Source: Methylobacter psychrophilus
GTDB taxonomy: Bacteria > Pseudomonadota > Gammaproteobacteria > Methylococcales > Methylomonadaceae
Assembly: GCF_025583945.1 (NCBI RefSeq)
Contig: NZ_JAOEGU010000030.1
Coordinates: 1-44,929 of the forward strand
Direction of reading: 5' to 3'
DNA length: 44,929 bases
Shown here: piece by piece, positions 15,820 through 25,034 of the stretch
Numbering within the stretch: the first letter of the stretch is position 1
How the letters are laid out: every line of letters begins with the position of its first letter
Position numbers and translations under genes: made by a program
The notes under the pieces: model-generated
Told to the model about the DNA's origin: nothing
Database searches by the model: none
The model's input: only the letters and a program-made list of their open reading frames with translations

Positions 15820-17001
15820 ATGTCAGAAGAAAGTGATCTCGAAAAAACAGAACCCGCCTCGCAGCGTCGTATTGATAAGGCTCGCGAAGACGGTGACGTT
15901 CCTCGCTCCCGAGAACTGGCTACCTTTACCGTATTAATTGCCGCTACACTCGGCTTTTGGATATCAGGGGACGCCATGGTAGAGCAACTCAAACACATGC
16001 TAACCAAGGGTTTAAGTTTTGAACGCGCCCAAATAATGGACCCGTCCCAACTAGGGATCGGAATTGCGCAGCAACTGATAGATTTACTATTAGCCTTTGC
16101 ACCACTAGCCGGACTACTAATGTTGGCAGCGCTATTTTCGCCCATGCTGATTGGCGGTTGGTTGTTTAGCGCAAAAGCACTGGGGCCTAATTTTGGCAAA
16201 ATGAACCCGATGACAGGCTTGGGTAATATGTTATCCATCCGTGCACTGGTCGAACTACTCAAAGCCATCGGTAAAACATTATTGGTCAGTTTTGTGGCTT
16301 GGGCTGTGGTTACCTCACAATTTGATGCCATCTTTGCATTAATCGCTCAGTCACCTGCCGTGAGCAGCGTGCGCCAAGGGCATTTATTATTAATATGCTT
16401 TACCGCGTTAGTTGGGGCTCTGGCAATAATTGCCTTAATTGATGCCCCTTATCAAATGCTGCATTACGCAAAAAAACTGATGATGACACGCGAGGATATC
16501 AGACAAGAATCCAAAGAATCCAACGGCAACCCGGAGATCAAAGCGAAGATTCGCGCCCAACAACGGGCAATGGCACGTAGACGTATGATGGCCGATGTCC
16601 CAACCGCTGACGTGGTAGTGACAAATCCAACCCACTATGCGGTTGCCTTAAAATATCCTGAAAACGCCAATCACGCACCACTGGTCATCGCAAAAGGGAT
16701 GAATGAAGTCGCCGCAAAAATTCGTGAGCTTGCCCTGGAACACAAAATTGTCTTAATGGAAGCGCCACCACTGGCCCGTGCACTGTATAGCCATGCCGAA
16801 CTGGGCGAAGAAATTCCTGCACCGCTTTATGCTGCTGTGGCTCAAGTGCTTGCCTATGTTTTTCAATTGCGTGCTTGGCGAACCCATGGTGGACCTGCAC
16901 CGCAATTACCCGAGCAAATATCTGTCCCTCCCGGCATGGATACCTTGGAAACCATCAATGATGATTCCGGCAACGCTATCAAACCCGGAGTACTATCGTG
17001 A
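15820..17001 (+). CDS. flhB: FlhB, export gate substrate-specificity switch
   Basis: 393 residues. The N-terminus (SDLEKTEPASQRRIDKARED, GDVPRSRELATF) is the conserved cytoplasmic start, followed by four membrane segments (about residues 32-50, 88-110, 145-165, 185-210). The cytoplasmic domain contains the autocleavage motif NPTH (VVVTNPTHYAVALKY) and ends with LGEEIPAPLYAAVAQVLAYV. FlhB is part of the type III flagellar export gate and switches from hook to filament substrates. It begins the plus-strand operon and overlaps flhA by 4 bases. fliPQR are not adjacent. Confidence 0.97.
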   Translation: MSEESDLEKTEPASQRRIDKAREDGDVPRSRELATFTVLIAATLGFWISGDAMVEQLKHMLTKGLSFERAQIMDPSQLGIGIAQQLIDLLLAFAPLAGLLMLAALFSPMLIGGWLFSAKALGPNFGKMNPMTGLGNMLSIRALVELLKAIGKTLLVSFVAWAVVTSQFDAIFALIAQSPAVSSVRQGHLLLICFTALVGALAIIALIDAPYQMLHYAKKLMMTREDIRQESKESNGNPEIKAKIRAQQRAMARRRMMADVPTADVVVTNPTHYAVALKYPENANHAPLVIAKGMNEVAAKIRELALEHKIVLMEAPPLARALYSHAELGEEIPAPLYAAVAQVLAYVFQLRAWRTHGGPAPQLPEQISVPPGMDTLETINDDSGNAIKPGVLS

Positions 17002-19067
17002 CATTACCTGGCTGGCTTGCACAGGTTAACGGTAAAGCACTGGCAGCACCAGGACTGGTTGTCGCCATGCTGTCGCTAATGGTGTTACCGGTACCTGCAT
17101 TCGTGCTCGATATTTTTTTTAGTTTCAATCTCGCCTTATCCATTATCGTTCTGTTAACAGCCCTGTACACAATCAGGCCTCTTGACTTTATGGCCTTTCC
17201 AACGGTATTACTCTTTACTACCATGTTGCGCTTATCGCTCAACGTCGCCTCGACACGTATTGTATTAACAGAAGGGCATAACGGCCCCGATGCCGCCGGT
17301 AAAGTTATTGAAGCTTTTGGTCACTTCCTGATTGGCGGTAACTATCTGGTCGGTGTCGTGGTTTTTACCATTTTGACTATCATTAATTTTGTCGTAGTTA
17401 CCAAGGGAGCCGGTCGGATTGCCGAAGTGGGTGCCAGATTTGCCCTGGATGCAATGCCGGGCAAACAAATGGCGATTGATGCCGATCTAAATGCCGGCCT
17501 GATCGGCGAAGCAGACGCGCGCACACGCCGTAAAGAAGTTTCACAGGAAGCGGAATTTTATGGGGCCATGGATGGTGCCAGCAAATACGTACGAGGGGAT
17601 GCTGTGGCAGGTATCATCATTGTCGTCGTGAATATGGTTGGCGGCTTACTGGTCGGTGTAATCCAGCACGAACTGGATTTTTCAACAGCAATTGCAACTT
17701 ACACCATGCTTGCCATCGGTGACGGCCTGGTCGCCCAACTACCCTCCTTGATTATCTCTGTAGCGGCCGGTGCTGTAGTATCGCGTGTAGCGAGCGATCA
17801 GGATATCGGTAGCCAGTTAGTGACGCAATTGTTCATGAAGTCTCAGGTTCTTTATATAACGGCTGGTATTATTGGCGGACTGGGATTAATCCCCGGCATG
17901 CCACATCTGGCTTTTTGGATGCTGGCATTATTGATTGGGGGTTCTGCCTACTATTTTAAACACGTCAGGCAAACAGAACCTGAAGTAGACACAGCCGAAC
18001 CTGTTATATCACCAGACATGAAAGAAGTGTCCTGGGAGGATGTACTACCTATCCAAACATTAGGGCTCGAAGTCGGCTACCGACTCATTACCTTGGTTGA
18101 CAAAGGCCCGGGAGCAGAGTTATTAGGTCGTATCAAGGGAGTTCGGAGAAAGTTTGCTCAAGAAGTAGGTTTTCTGCCACCCCCTATCCATATTAACGAC
18201 AATCTGGAGTTACGTCCGGCGGCCTATCGTATTACGTTGAAAGGCGTCGAAATCGGCGTCGGCGAAGCACATCCCGGTCAATTTCTGGCCATTAACTCCG
18301 GCATCGTAACCGGCACCTTACCGGGCACTCCAGTCAACGACCCTGCCTTTGGTCTGCCTGCCGTATGGATTGATGCCCAACTTCGCGAGCAAGCTCAAGC
18401 CATGGGTTATACTGCCGTTGATGCCAGCACCGTCGTAGCGACTCATCTAAATCATTTAATGTCACTACATGCTGCCGACTTACTTGGCCGTCAAGAAGTA
18501 CAAGCCCTGCTTGATCATCTGGGCAAAGTCGCACCCAAATTAGTTGAAGATCTGGTTCCCAATCTATTACCTCTAGCCACACTACAGAAGTTACTACAAA
18601 ACCTGCTGCTTGAGGACGTTTCCATCCGCGATATGCACACCATTATAGAGACAATAGCAGAATACGCTCCCCAAAGTCAGGATGCGAATATCTTGACAGC
18701 AGTCGTACGAATAGCACTGGGACGAGCAATTGTCCAACAAATTGCACCAGGAACTATGGAATTACCGGTAATGACGTTAGATAACCGCCTTGAGCAACTT
18801 TTATTACAAGCGCTGCACAGCAGCGGCCCTGAAGGAGCCGGTATTGAACCCGGACTGGCCGAAACACTTGCCATACAAACAGCGAAAAGCACACAACTAC
18901 AAGAACAACTAGGTTATATACCTGTTCTGTTGGTTCCGGCACCACTGCGAGTTATGTTGGCACGTTTTCTGCGCCGCAACTTACCCCAATTAAAAGTTTT
19001 ATCTCATGCAGAGTTACCCGACTCTCTTACCATTAAAGTCACTAATCTTGTTGGAGCATTAGTATGA
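16998..19067 (+). CDS. flhA: FlhA, flagellar export gate protein
   Basis: 689 residues, usual length. It starts with GTG, overlapping the flhB stop by 4 bases. The N-terminal half has eight hydrophobic segments and the FHIPEP landmarks TMLRLSLNVASTRIVLTEG and GARFALDAMPGKQMAIDADL, with EFYGAMDGASKYVRGDAVAG. The C-terminal half (from about residue 335) is the cytoplasmic ring that receives chaperone-substrate complexes. Membrane protein of the flagellar export apparatus. It overlaps flhF by 4 bases, so translation of flhB-flhA-flhF is probably coupled. Confidence 0.98.
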   Translation: MTLPGWLAQVNGKALAAPGLVVAMLSLMVLPVPAFVLDIFFSFNLALSIIVLLTALYTIRPLDFMAFPTVLLFTTMLRLSLNVASTRIVLTEGHNGPDAAGKVIEAFGHFLIGGNYLVGVVVFTILTIINFVVVTKGAGRIAEVGARFALDAMPGKQMAIDADLNAGLIGEADARTRRKEVSQEAEFYGAMDGASKYVRGDAVAGIIIVVVNMVGGLLVGVIQHELDFSTAIATYTMLAIGDGLVAQLPSLIISVAAGAVVSRVASDQDIGSQLVTQLFMKSQVLYITAGIIGGLGLIPGMPHLAFWMLALLIGGSAYYFKHVRQTEPEVDTAEPVISPDMKEVSWEDVLPIQTLGLEVGYRLITLVDKGPGAELLGRIKGVRRKFAQEVGFLPPPIHINDNLELRPAAYRITLKGVEIGVGEAHPGQFLAINSGIVTGTLPGTPVNDPAFGLPAVWIDAQLREQAQAMGYTAVDASTVVATHLNHLMSLHAADLLGRQEVQALLDHLGKVAPKLVEDLVPNLLPLATLQKLLQNLLLEDVSIRDMHTIIETIAEYAPQSQDANILTAVVRIALGRAIVQQIAPGTMELPVMTLDNRLEQLLLQALHSSGPEGAGIEPGLAETLAIQTAKSTQLQEQLGYIPVLLVPAPLRVMLARFLRRNLPQLKVLSHAELPDSLTIKVTNLVGALV

Positions 19068-20281
19068 AAATTCAACGCTTTTTTGCCTTGACAGCTCGCG
19101 AAGCCTTGAGTCTTGTACGTGAGGCTCTGGGCCCTGATGCGATCATACTGTCAAATCGCAATGTTGCCAACGGAGTAGAAATTCTTGCTTCTGACGAGAG
19201 AGGCTTCAACTCGGCAGTTGAGGAATCGCAAAGCCCTACCCCCATATTGAAAAAAGCGGTACCGAACCAAGCTGCACCAAAGACCACGGCTACATCTGCT
19301 ATCGTTCCTGACAATGACATGAACCTTATCATGAATGAAATCAAGGCGATGCGTGGATCCTTGGAGTCCCAAATTGCGCTACTAACATGGAATGATCAGC
19401 ATCAACGCTATCCGTCAAAATCCGGAATTTTGCGGGAGCTGGTAGCGATGGGCTTTAGCGCCAGCCTGTCGCGTTATCTCGCAAAAAATGCTCCCCTGGA
19501 TAAAGATATAGAACAAGGGCTTGAATGGGCCAAGGGTATTCTCTTACGCAATTTATCCGTGCTAAAAAACGAAGATGAAATCCTTGATCAAGGTGGTATA
19601 TACGCACTGGTTGGCCCGACCGGTGTTGGTAAAACCACGACGACAGCAAAGTTGGCAGCACGTTGCGTGATGCGCCATGGCCCAAGTAAACTGGCTTTAA
19701 TTACCACTGACAGTTACCGGATTGGCGCTCATGAACAGCTTCGAATTTATGGCAAGATCTTGGGCGTCATGGTTCATACGGTCAGAGATGAAGCGGATCT
19801 AAGAATTGCACTGGATGAACTAAAAAATAAGCACATCGTACTTATCGATACCGTAGGTATGAGCCAACGAGATCAGATGGTCTCAGAGCAAATTGCCATG
19901 CTGTCGGGCACACGGATGCCCATCAAACGACTACTCTGCCTCAACACCACCAGCACTATTGAAACGCTTAACGAAGTAACCCTTGCCTATCGGGGTTCCG
20001 GACTTGCCGGCTGCATCCTGACCAAACTGGACGAAGCGGTCACGCTCAGTAATGCGCTGGATGTGGTGCTTAGATACAAACTTAAACTCTTTTATGTAGG
20101 AATCGGTCAGCGCGTACCTGAGGATTTACAAATGGTGGAGCCTGACGGACTATTGGAACGAACCTTCGAACACCGGCATTCGCGAAGTGCTACCCGCTAC
20201 GAAGACCATGAATTGGCAGTTTTAATGGCTTACGAAGCGACGCGCCAGAACTCTGATATGGAGAACTTTAATGTCACATAA
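19064..20281 (+). CDS. flhF: FlhF, SRP-type GTPase for polar flagellar placement
   Basis: 405 residues. N-terminal MKIQRFFALTAREALSLVRE and ALGPDAIILSNRNVANGVEI is the FlhF B domain. After a variable linker and N domain comes the GTPase G domain: G1 GPTGVGKTTTTAKLA (about residues 185-199), ITTDSYRIGAHEQLRIYG, the G3 region IDTVGMSQRD, and TKLDEA (G4). FlhF recruits early flagellar proteins to the cell pole in polar flagellates. It is followed, with an 11-base overlap, by the FlhG-like gene, its usual ATPase regulator. Confidence 0.96.
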   Translation: MKIQRFFALTAREALSLVREALGPDAIILSNRNVANGVEILASDERGFNSAVEESQSPTPILKKAVPNQAAPKTTATSAIVPDNDMNLIMNEIKAMRGSLESQIALLTWNDQHQRYPSKSGILRELVAMGFSASLSRYLAKNAPLDKDIEQGLEWAKGILLRNLSVLKNEDEILDQGGIYALVGPTGVGKTTTTAKLAARCVMRHGPSKLALITTDSYRIGAHEQLRIYGKILGVMVHTVRDEADLRIALDELKNKHIVLIDTVGMSQRDQMVSEQIAMLSGTRMPIKRLLCLNTTSTIETLNEVTLAYRGSGLAGCILTKLDEAVTLSNALDVVLRYKLKLFYVGIGQRVPEDLQMVEPDGLLERTFEHRHSRSATRYEDHELAVLMAYEATRQNSDMENFNVT

Positions 20282-21116
20282 TCAGGGTTTGGATCAAGCT
20301 GCCGGCTTACGACGAATGCTGGGACCGGGTACGATACGCATGATTTCGTTTGTCTCGGCAGTGTCTCCCGCCCAAAAGAATCAGCTTTTACAAAATCTTG
20401 CCGCCGCACTGGTGAAAGTAGGGAGTGAGGTTCATTTACTTGATGCAAGCCAGTCACCGGAGGGCATCAGTTCTTGTGCCGCAGCACCCGCACCCGTTTT
20501 CCTTTGTGATATTAACACGACTCAGAAACTGGTGAGTCAGGAACAAAACCAGGGTATCTATATGAGCAAACTATCACGCGAGCCAATAAAGCAAATGACT
20601 GACCAGCCTAAGGACTTGGAAAATCTATCCGCAGCATTACGTGAACTCAGCCCAACGAGCGGCTTCTGCCTGATAGATACGCAAATGGATAACGATAATC
20701 CTTTCATGTTATCTGAAGTGGCTGCCGGCGATGTTGTTGTACTGGCAACTAATACCATCGACTCCATCAAGTCTGCCTACTTGCAAATAAAGGAATTACA
20801 TACTCAACTGGGGCGCAGGTCTTACCAATTACTGGTAATTAATGCTTCACCGGATCAAGCGGCAAAGATACAGCAGAATATGAGCCAAGCCGCCAATCTT
20901 TTTCTGGCGGTACCGTTAATATCGCTGGGATGTATCCCGTCCGATGAACATCTGTCGCGGGCCGTCCAACTCGGACGATCAGTCATCGAAGCTTTTCCCA
21001 TGGCAGCCGCTTCAATCGCATTTAGAGAGATAGCCACACGACTGGCTGACAAGCCAATGAGTATTAACGCTCCGTCTTCAAAGCCAGACAACCATTTTGC
21101 AAAAATGGAGGCATAA
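20271..21116 (+). CDS. flhG: FlhG/FleN-position MinD-like protein lacking the P-loop
   Basis: 281 residues. Position between flhF and fliA and overall pattern identify it as FlhG/FleN: the strand-helix start MISFVS...LLQNLAAALVKVGSEVHLLD, the middle GFCLIDTQ, VVVLATNTIDSIKSAYLQIK and the C-terminal LISLGCIPSDEHLSRAVQLG. The N-terminal QGLDQAAGLRRML is like the FlhG segment that stimulates the FlhF GTPase. The deviant Walker A motif KGGVGKT, expected at about residues 29-36, is replaced by SAVSPAQKNQ, with no Gly-rich loop. It probably cannot bind ATP as MinD-type proteins do. The rest is intact and in frame with coupled neighbours, so it does not look like a decaying gene. It may act as a non-switching FlhF or FleQ partner. 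Confidence 0.8.
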   Translation: MSHNQGLDQAAGLRRMLGPGTIRMISFVSAVSPAQKNQLLQNLAAALVKVGSEVHLLDASQSPEGISSCAAAPAPVFLCDINTTQKLVSQEQNQGIYMSKLSREPIKQMTDQPKDLENLSAALRELSPTSGFCLIDTQMDNDNPFMLSEVAAGDVVVLATNTIDSIKSAYLQIKELHTQLGRRSYQLLVINASPDQAAKIQQNMSQAANLFLAVPLISLGCIPSDEHLSRAVQLGRSVIEAFPMAAASIAFREIATRLADKPMSINAPSSKPDNHFAKMEA

Positions 21117-21119
21117 CTT

Positions 21120-21851
21120 ATGTACGATGCGAAAGGCCATGCAGCCAAGGAACCGATTCTTGATGAGCATATTCTGTTGGTTAAAAAATTGGCATATCAA
21201 CTCAAAGCCAAATTGCCTGCCAATATTGACGTAGACGATTTAATTCAGGCAGGCATAATCGGCCTCCTCGATGCGATGGGCCGTTATGAAAATACCCGAC
21301 AAGCACAATTTGAGACCTATGCAACCCTACGTATACGCGGTGCCATGGTCGATGAGTTAAGATCCATGGATTGGACGCCACGCAGTGTCCGTCAGTCTAT
21401 GCGGAAAATTGAAACGGCGATAACCGAAGTACAACAAAAAATAGGACGCACCCCCACTGAAAATGAAATTGCCAATAAACTCAATGTCTCTTTGGCTGAG
21501 TATCAGAAAATGCTGGCTAACGGTATCGGACATCAACTATTTTATTTCGAGGACTTTACCAATGAAGATGACGGCGAGCATTTTCTGGATCATTTTCATA
21601 AAGAATCGTCAGCAGATTCCTTACAGGATCTTATTGACCATGGCTTACAGGATGCCTTGGCCCAATGTATTGAAGGGCTCCCCGAACGGGAAAAACTATT
21701 AATGGGCCTCTATTATGAGCAAGAGCTTAATCTTAAGGAAATCGGGGCGGTAATGGGAGTCACTGAATCTCGGGTGTCGCAATTGCATAGCCAGGCCGTC
21801 GCTCGTATACGGGATATTCTCAGGGGGCAAAAATGGATTGGGGAAGCTTAG
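21120..21851 (+). CDS. fliA: FliA, sigma-28 factor
   Basis: 243 residues. Region 2 is clear (ILLVKKLAYQLKAKLPANID, VDDLIQAGIIGLLDAMGRYE, FETYATLRIRGAMVDELRSM, DWTPRSVRQ). Region 3 follows (AITEVQQKIGRTPTENEIAN), then region 4 (LPEREKLLMGLYYEQELNLK, EIGAVMGVTESRVSQLHSQA). It directs RNA polymerase to late flagellar genes; two well-matching promoters occur in this window, before the flagellin gene and flgM. It begins 3 bases after flhG and overlaps motC by 19 bases. Confidence 0.97.
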   Translation: MYDAKGHAAKEPILDEHILLVKKLAYQLKAKLPANIDVDDLIQAGIIGLLDAMGRYENTRQAQFETYATLRIRGAMVDELRSMDWTPRSVRQSMRKIETAITEVQQKIGRTPTENEIANKLNVSLAEYQKMLANGIGHQLFYFEDFTNEDDGEHFLDHFHKESSADSLQDLIDHGLQDALAQCIEGLPEREKLLMGLYYEQELNLKEIGAVMGVTESRVSQLHSQAVARIRDILRGQKWIGEA

Positions 21852-22582
21852 CCGGATTAATCCTTGGCCTGATAGCAATTATTTTGGGTCAGTGGGTCGA
21901 AGGCGGCCAAATAGGCTCGCTGATTCAGCCAGCTCCGCTAGTAATCGTCGTAGGTGGAACCTTTGGCGCAGTATTACTACAGAACGGACTGGGCAATCTG
22001 GTTCGTGGTGTGCGCATGCTACGTAGCGCTTTTGTGCCGCAAGCTGATTTTTATCCGGCCTTAACCAGTACCATTCATTCCTGGAGCACTACTGCCCGGA
22101 TTGAAGGTTTTTTGAAACTTGATGGCCACATCAGCGCCCATCCAGATCCTTTTATAGCCAAAGGTCTACGTCTTGTCGTGGATGGCATTGACGAGCAAAA
22201 AATTCGTGACATCTTGGATATTGATATTACCAGTTATGAACGTGAGCAACGCCATGCCATTAAAGTTTGGGATGCCGCTGGCGGCTATTCTCCAACTATT
22301 GGTATTTTGGGTGCGGTACTGGGTCTCATCCATGTCATGGAAAATCTGTCTGATCCGCTAATGCTTGGCAAAGGCATCGCCGTAGCTTTTGTATCGACCC
22401 TTTATGGTGTTGGACTTGCCAATCTGGTTTTTATACCCATCGCCAATAAGCTTAAAGGGCATCTTCAGCTTGAAATTCTTAAGCGTGAAATGCTGGCTGA
22501 TGCTTTCTTGTGTATCAAACAAGGTGAACATCCCCATTTGATTCAGGAACGCATGAGCAGTTATTGGCATCAAGGGCACTAA
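21833..22582 (+). CDS. motC: MotC (MotA-type), stator proton channel subunit
   Basis: 249 residues. It has the MotA layout: two N-terminal membrane segments (about residues 4-22 and 32-50, PLVIVVGGTFGAVLLQ), a cytoplasmic loop, then AGGYSPTIGILGAVLGLIHV and GIAVAFVSTLYGVGLANLVF as membrane segments 3 and 4. The conserved TM3/TM4 prolines and the GxxYSPTxGILG block are present. It pairs with the following MotB-type gene; the fliA-motC-motD order resembles the second stator set of Pseudomonas, hence MotC rather than MotA. It overlaps fliA by 19 bases, so its start lies within the fliA end. Confidence 0.92.
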   Translation: MDWGSLAGLILGLIAIILGQWVEGGQIGSLIQPAPLVIVVGGTFGAVLLQNGLGNLVRGVRMLRSAFVPQADFYPALTSTIHSWSTTARIEGFLKLDGHISAHPDPFIAKGLRLVVDGIDEQKIRDILDIDITSYEREQRHAIKVWDAAGGYSPTIGILGAVLGLIHVMENLSDPLMLGKGIAVAFVSTLYGVGLANLVFIPIANKLKGHLQLEILKREMLADAFLCIKQGEHPHLIQERMSSYWHQGH

Positions 22583-22583
22583 G

Positions 22584-23615
22584 ATGGCACGTAAACCCTA
22601 CCATGAAGAACCGGAGCAAAACGACCGCTGGCTGGTATCCTATGCTGATTTCATCACGCTGCTATTTGCCCTTTTTGTGGTGATGTACGCCATGTCATCA
22701 ACGCAGGGTATAAAATTTAAACAATTGTCTTCATCACTGAGTCAAGCATTAGCCAACAGAGAGCCTGATCAACCCCCTGCCACTACCCTTCAGCCAATGG
22801 CTTTTAAACCAGCTGATATCATGCTGGATAATCCTGATCCAGACAAAGTCGTCCTGCTGCCATTAACAGTTGCAATGCCCGCTCCTGTGCCAATGCTTAT
22901 GCTGATACCCGATCCAACAGCGTTGATCGAGCCGGTTATCGAAAACCCGCCCATGACAACCGATGAGATAAAACATCAGACCGAGCTACGCCAAGAAAAA
23001 GTAAAAATGAAAGACGTTGCCAATCAATTGGAGCTACGTCTTGCTTCGCTAATCAATCAGGACAAAGTACGAATCACTGAGTCCAGCCGTGGTATCAGTG
23101 TAGAGATCAATGCCAGTATTTTATTCGCTCCGGCCGATGCTGTTTTTAATTCAGATTCAAAATCGATGCTAACACTGCAGTCCATTGCCGACGTTCTTAC
23201 CAACCAGCCTTACCTCATTCATGTGGAAGGCCACACGGACGATCTTCCCATTAACACGCAGCAATATCCATCAAACTGGGAGTTATCATCGGCACGCGCC
23301 GGCAGTGTCGTGCGGCTTTTGATTGGTATGGGTATCCAAAGTCAACGATTAGCGGCTATCGGTTATGCCGCCAACCGACCGATAACATCGAATGACAGCG
23401 CCGATGGCAGATTGCGTAATCGACGGGTACAACTGATGATTCTTAACGATGCCGAGTCTGGCGATGCCGCCATTGATACGCCGGTATCCATGCCAATGGA
23501 TACCGCCTCAAAAAACCTACCCTCTGATTTAATCAGCGATGATTTAAATACCCTGGTACTACCCCCTTATGAAGGCGAATATCCCAACATTTCTACAATG
23601 CCCGACAATAGATAA
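22584..23615 (+). CDS. motD: MotD (MotB-type), stator peptidoglycan-anchor subunit
   Basis: 343 residues. A single N-terminal membrane segment with the channel motif RWLVSYADFITLLFALFVVM carries the proton-binding Asp (YADF, residue 22). A Pro-rich linker (about 60-130), longer than in MotB, leads to an OmpA-type peptidoglycan-binding domain (FNSDSKSMLTLQSIADVLTN, HVEGHTDDLPINTQQYPSNW, ELSSARAGSVVRLLIGMGI, RLRNRRVQLMIL). It holds the stator to the cell wall. It starts one base after the motC stop. C-terminal tail of about 45 residues after the OmpA domain is low-complexity. Confidence 0.93.
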   Translation: MARKPYHEEPEQNDRWLVSYADFITLLFALFVVMYAMSSTQGIKFKQLSSSLSQALANREPDQPPATTLQPMAFKPADIMLDNPDPDKVVLLPLTVAMPAPVPMLMLIPDPTALIEPVIENPPMTTDEIKHQTELRQEKVKMKDVANQLELRLASLINQDKVRITESSRGISVEINASILFAPADAVFNSDSKSMLTLQSIADVLTNQPYLIHVEGHTDDLPINTQQYPSNWELSSARAGSVVRLLIGMGIQSQRLAAIGYAANRPITSNDSADGRLRNRRVQLMILNDAESGDAAIDTPVSMPMDTASKNLPSDLISDDLNTLVLPPYEGEYPNISTMPDNR

Positions 23616-23647
23616 AATGACATTATCAAAAATAGAAAAATCATTAA

Positions 23648-24784
23648 ATGCACAGTAAACTTTTTATAAAAACCTTGGCGCTGATAGCACTACTGGTATC
23701 AACCAAGGCATGGTCACTGGAAAGTAGTGATATTCAAACTCGTTCAGCGCTTGACCAAAAATCGGCTAATGGCATCCAGTTACAGGGAGGTGCCAAAGAT
23801 AATTTAACGAATACGCAACAACAAAATGCTGGTAAAACACCAAACCCGGCAACATCCGGCATCACTGAACCCGTTGAAAATAACGCGATAGTTAACCCAA
23901 AACCTCGCACACCCAAGCGTAGCATCGTAGCAAAACGGAGCACCGAAAAGGAAGTGCCTCAACAAAATACCACGGTAACTGCAGATCCAGCCATCATTAC
24001 CGAAGATAAAGCTGCCAGCAACAAGGCTGTGGAAATGGAAGCACATCTCAAGCAACTGGAGCAACAAATAAACACGCTACAAAATGTGCAAAGTGTGCAG
24101 CAAAATGCCGAGAAAGTTGCCGAGCCAACAACAGCTCCTTTGGCAACTGTTTTAGAGTCCTACGCTCTTCCTGCCATTGCCTTTATCATAGGAATTATCA
24201 GTCTATTAGGCTGGCAGAAATGGCGTAACAAGGAGCCTAAGGAAAGTTTTTATACGGAGACAGCCAAAAGTTCTTCGCCATCAGAACCTGTTGATGCAAC
24301 ACTCACTCCCGTCATAAAAGCAGAGGCAACACTTGAGTTTCTGGCTGAGCTAAACATCTTAAACGCCAATCAAAACGCGGTTAATCTGCTAACCGAAGTC
24401 GATATTTATATCTCTCATGGATACTACCAAAAAGCCGAAGAATTGCTTCGTCGGGCTATGCAACAGCAACCCATCCGCGATGAATATAAACTTAAACTCT
24501 TAAAAACCTATTACACCAGTGGCAATAAAAGCCAATTTGCAAACTACATCAATGAACTCGACGATGCCGGCAAACTTAAGGAGCATCCGTTTTGGAACAA
24601 TATTGCCGATATGGTTAAAGTGCTTATTCCCGACTCACCCTTATTGACAACCCATAAACCCGCTGTTTCAGAGCAAAAACAGCAAGATCTAAATCAGCGA
24701 CTTGCACAAGAAACTCTTGATGACGAATTGGAATATGATTTTGATTTTTCCGAACCGCCTGTCGCCAAAAAGTACAAACGCTAA
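23648..24784 (+). CDS. FimV/HubP-like protein at the end of the motility operon
   Basis: 378 residues. Signal peptide (residues 1-23), long disordered periplasmic region with a short coiled coil (about 127-155, AHLKQLEQQINTLQN), one membrane segment (about 173-190, LPAIAFIIGIISLLGW), then a cytoplasmic part. The segment LLTEVDIYISHGYYQKAEEL then LRRAMQQQPIRDEYKLKLLK (about 248-285) is the TPR-like unit of FimV proteins, with a conserved C-terminal helix pair. No LysM domain is visible. In Vibrio and Pseudomonas, HubP/FimV are polar landmark proteins that interact with the FlhF/FlhG system or type IV pili. Its place right after flhF-flhG-fliA-motCD suggests a role in positioning motility machinery. 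Role is inference. Confidence 0.7.
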   Translation: MHSKLFIKTLALIALLVSTKAWSLESSDIQTRSALDQKSANGIQLQGGAKDNLTNTQQQNAGKTPNPATSGITEPVENNAIVNPKPRTPKRSIVAKRSTEKEVPQQNTTVTADPAIITEDKAASNKAVEMEAHLKQLEQQINTLQNVQSVQQNAEKVAEPTTAPLATVLESYALPAIAFIIGIISLLGWQKWRNKEPKESFYTETAKSSSPSEPVDATLTPVIKAEATLEFLAELNILNANQNAVNLLTEVDIYISHGYYQKAEELLRRAMQQQPIRDEYKLKLLKTYYTSGNKSQFANYINELDDAGKLKEHPFWNNIADMVKVLIPDSPLLTTHKPAVSEQKQQDLNQRLAQETLDDELEYDFDFSEPPVAKKYKR

Positions 24785-24808
24785 GCTGCGATTGTTCACG
24801 TAGTGACA

Positions 24809-24851
24809 CAAAAGCTGTCGGTCCACGAAAAGCACGAAAGACACGAAAACA
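24809..24851. repeat. solo CACGAAA-type repeat
   Basis: AAAAGCTGTCGGTCCACG then AAAAGCACGAAAGACACGAAAA is the left-end form of the repeats around 5405-6510, about 18 kb away. It lies 25 bases after the stop of the FimV-like gene, and no inverted partner is seen within the next few hundred bases. Confidence 0.7.
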
Positions 24852-24962
24852 GTTAAATAAGCTCATATCGATGCTTGATTATCCGAACAGGATGACTTAA
24901 GACGATAGGTTTGTAGAGCGGGCAACGCTTTTTTGTCAACCAACACGCCAAAATGCAGGCAC

Positions 24963-25001
24963 AAAAAACCATCCAACCCCGTACAGGATTGGATGGTTTT
25001 T
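24963..25001. terminator. bidirectional intrinsic terminator
   Basis: Perfect 13-bp stem AAAAACCATCCAA/TTGGATGGTTTTT with a 12-nt loop; it ends in T-runs on both strands. It is the first good terminator after the flhB-to-FimV-like operon (stop at 24784). Confidence 0.8.
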
Positions 25002-25034
25002 GTTGAGCTTTTTAATACCAGCAGTGCATTATCA

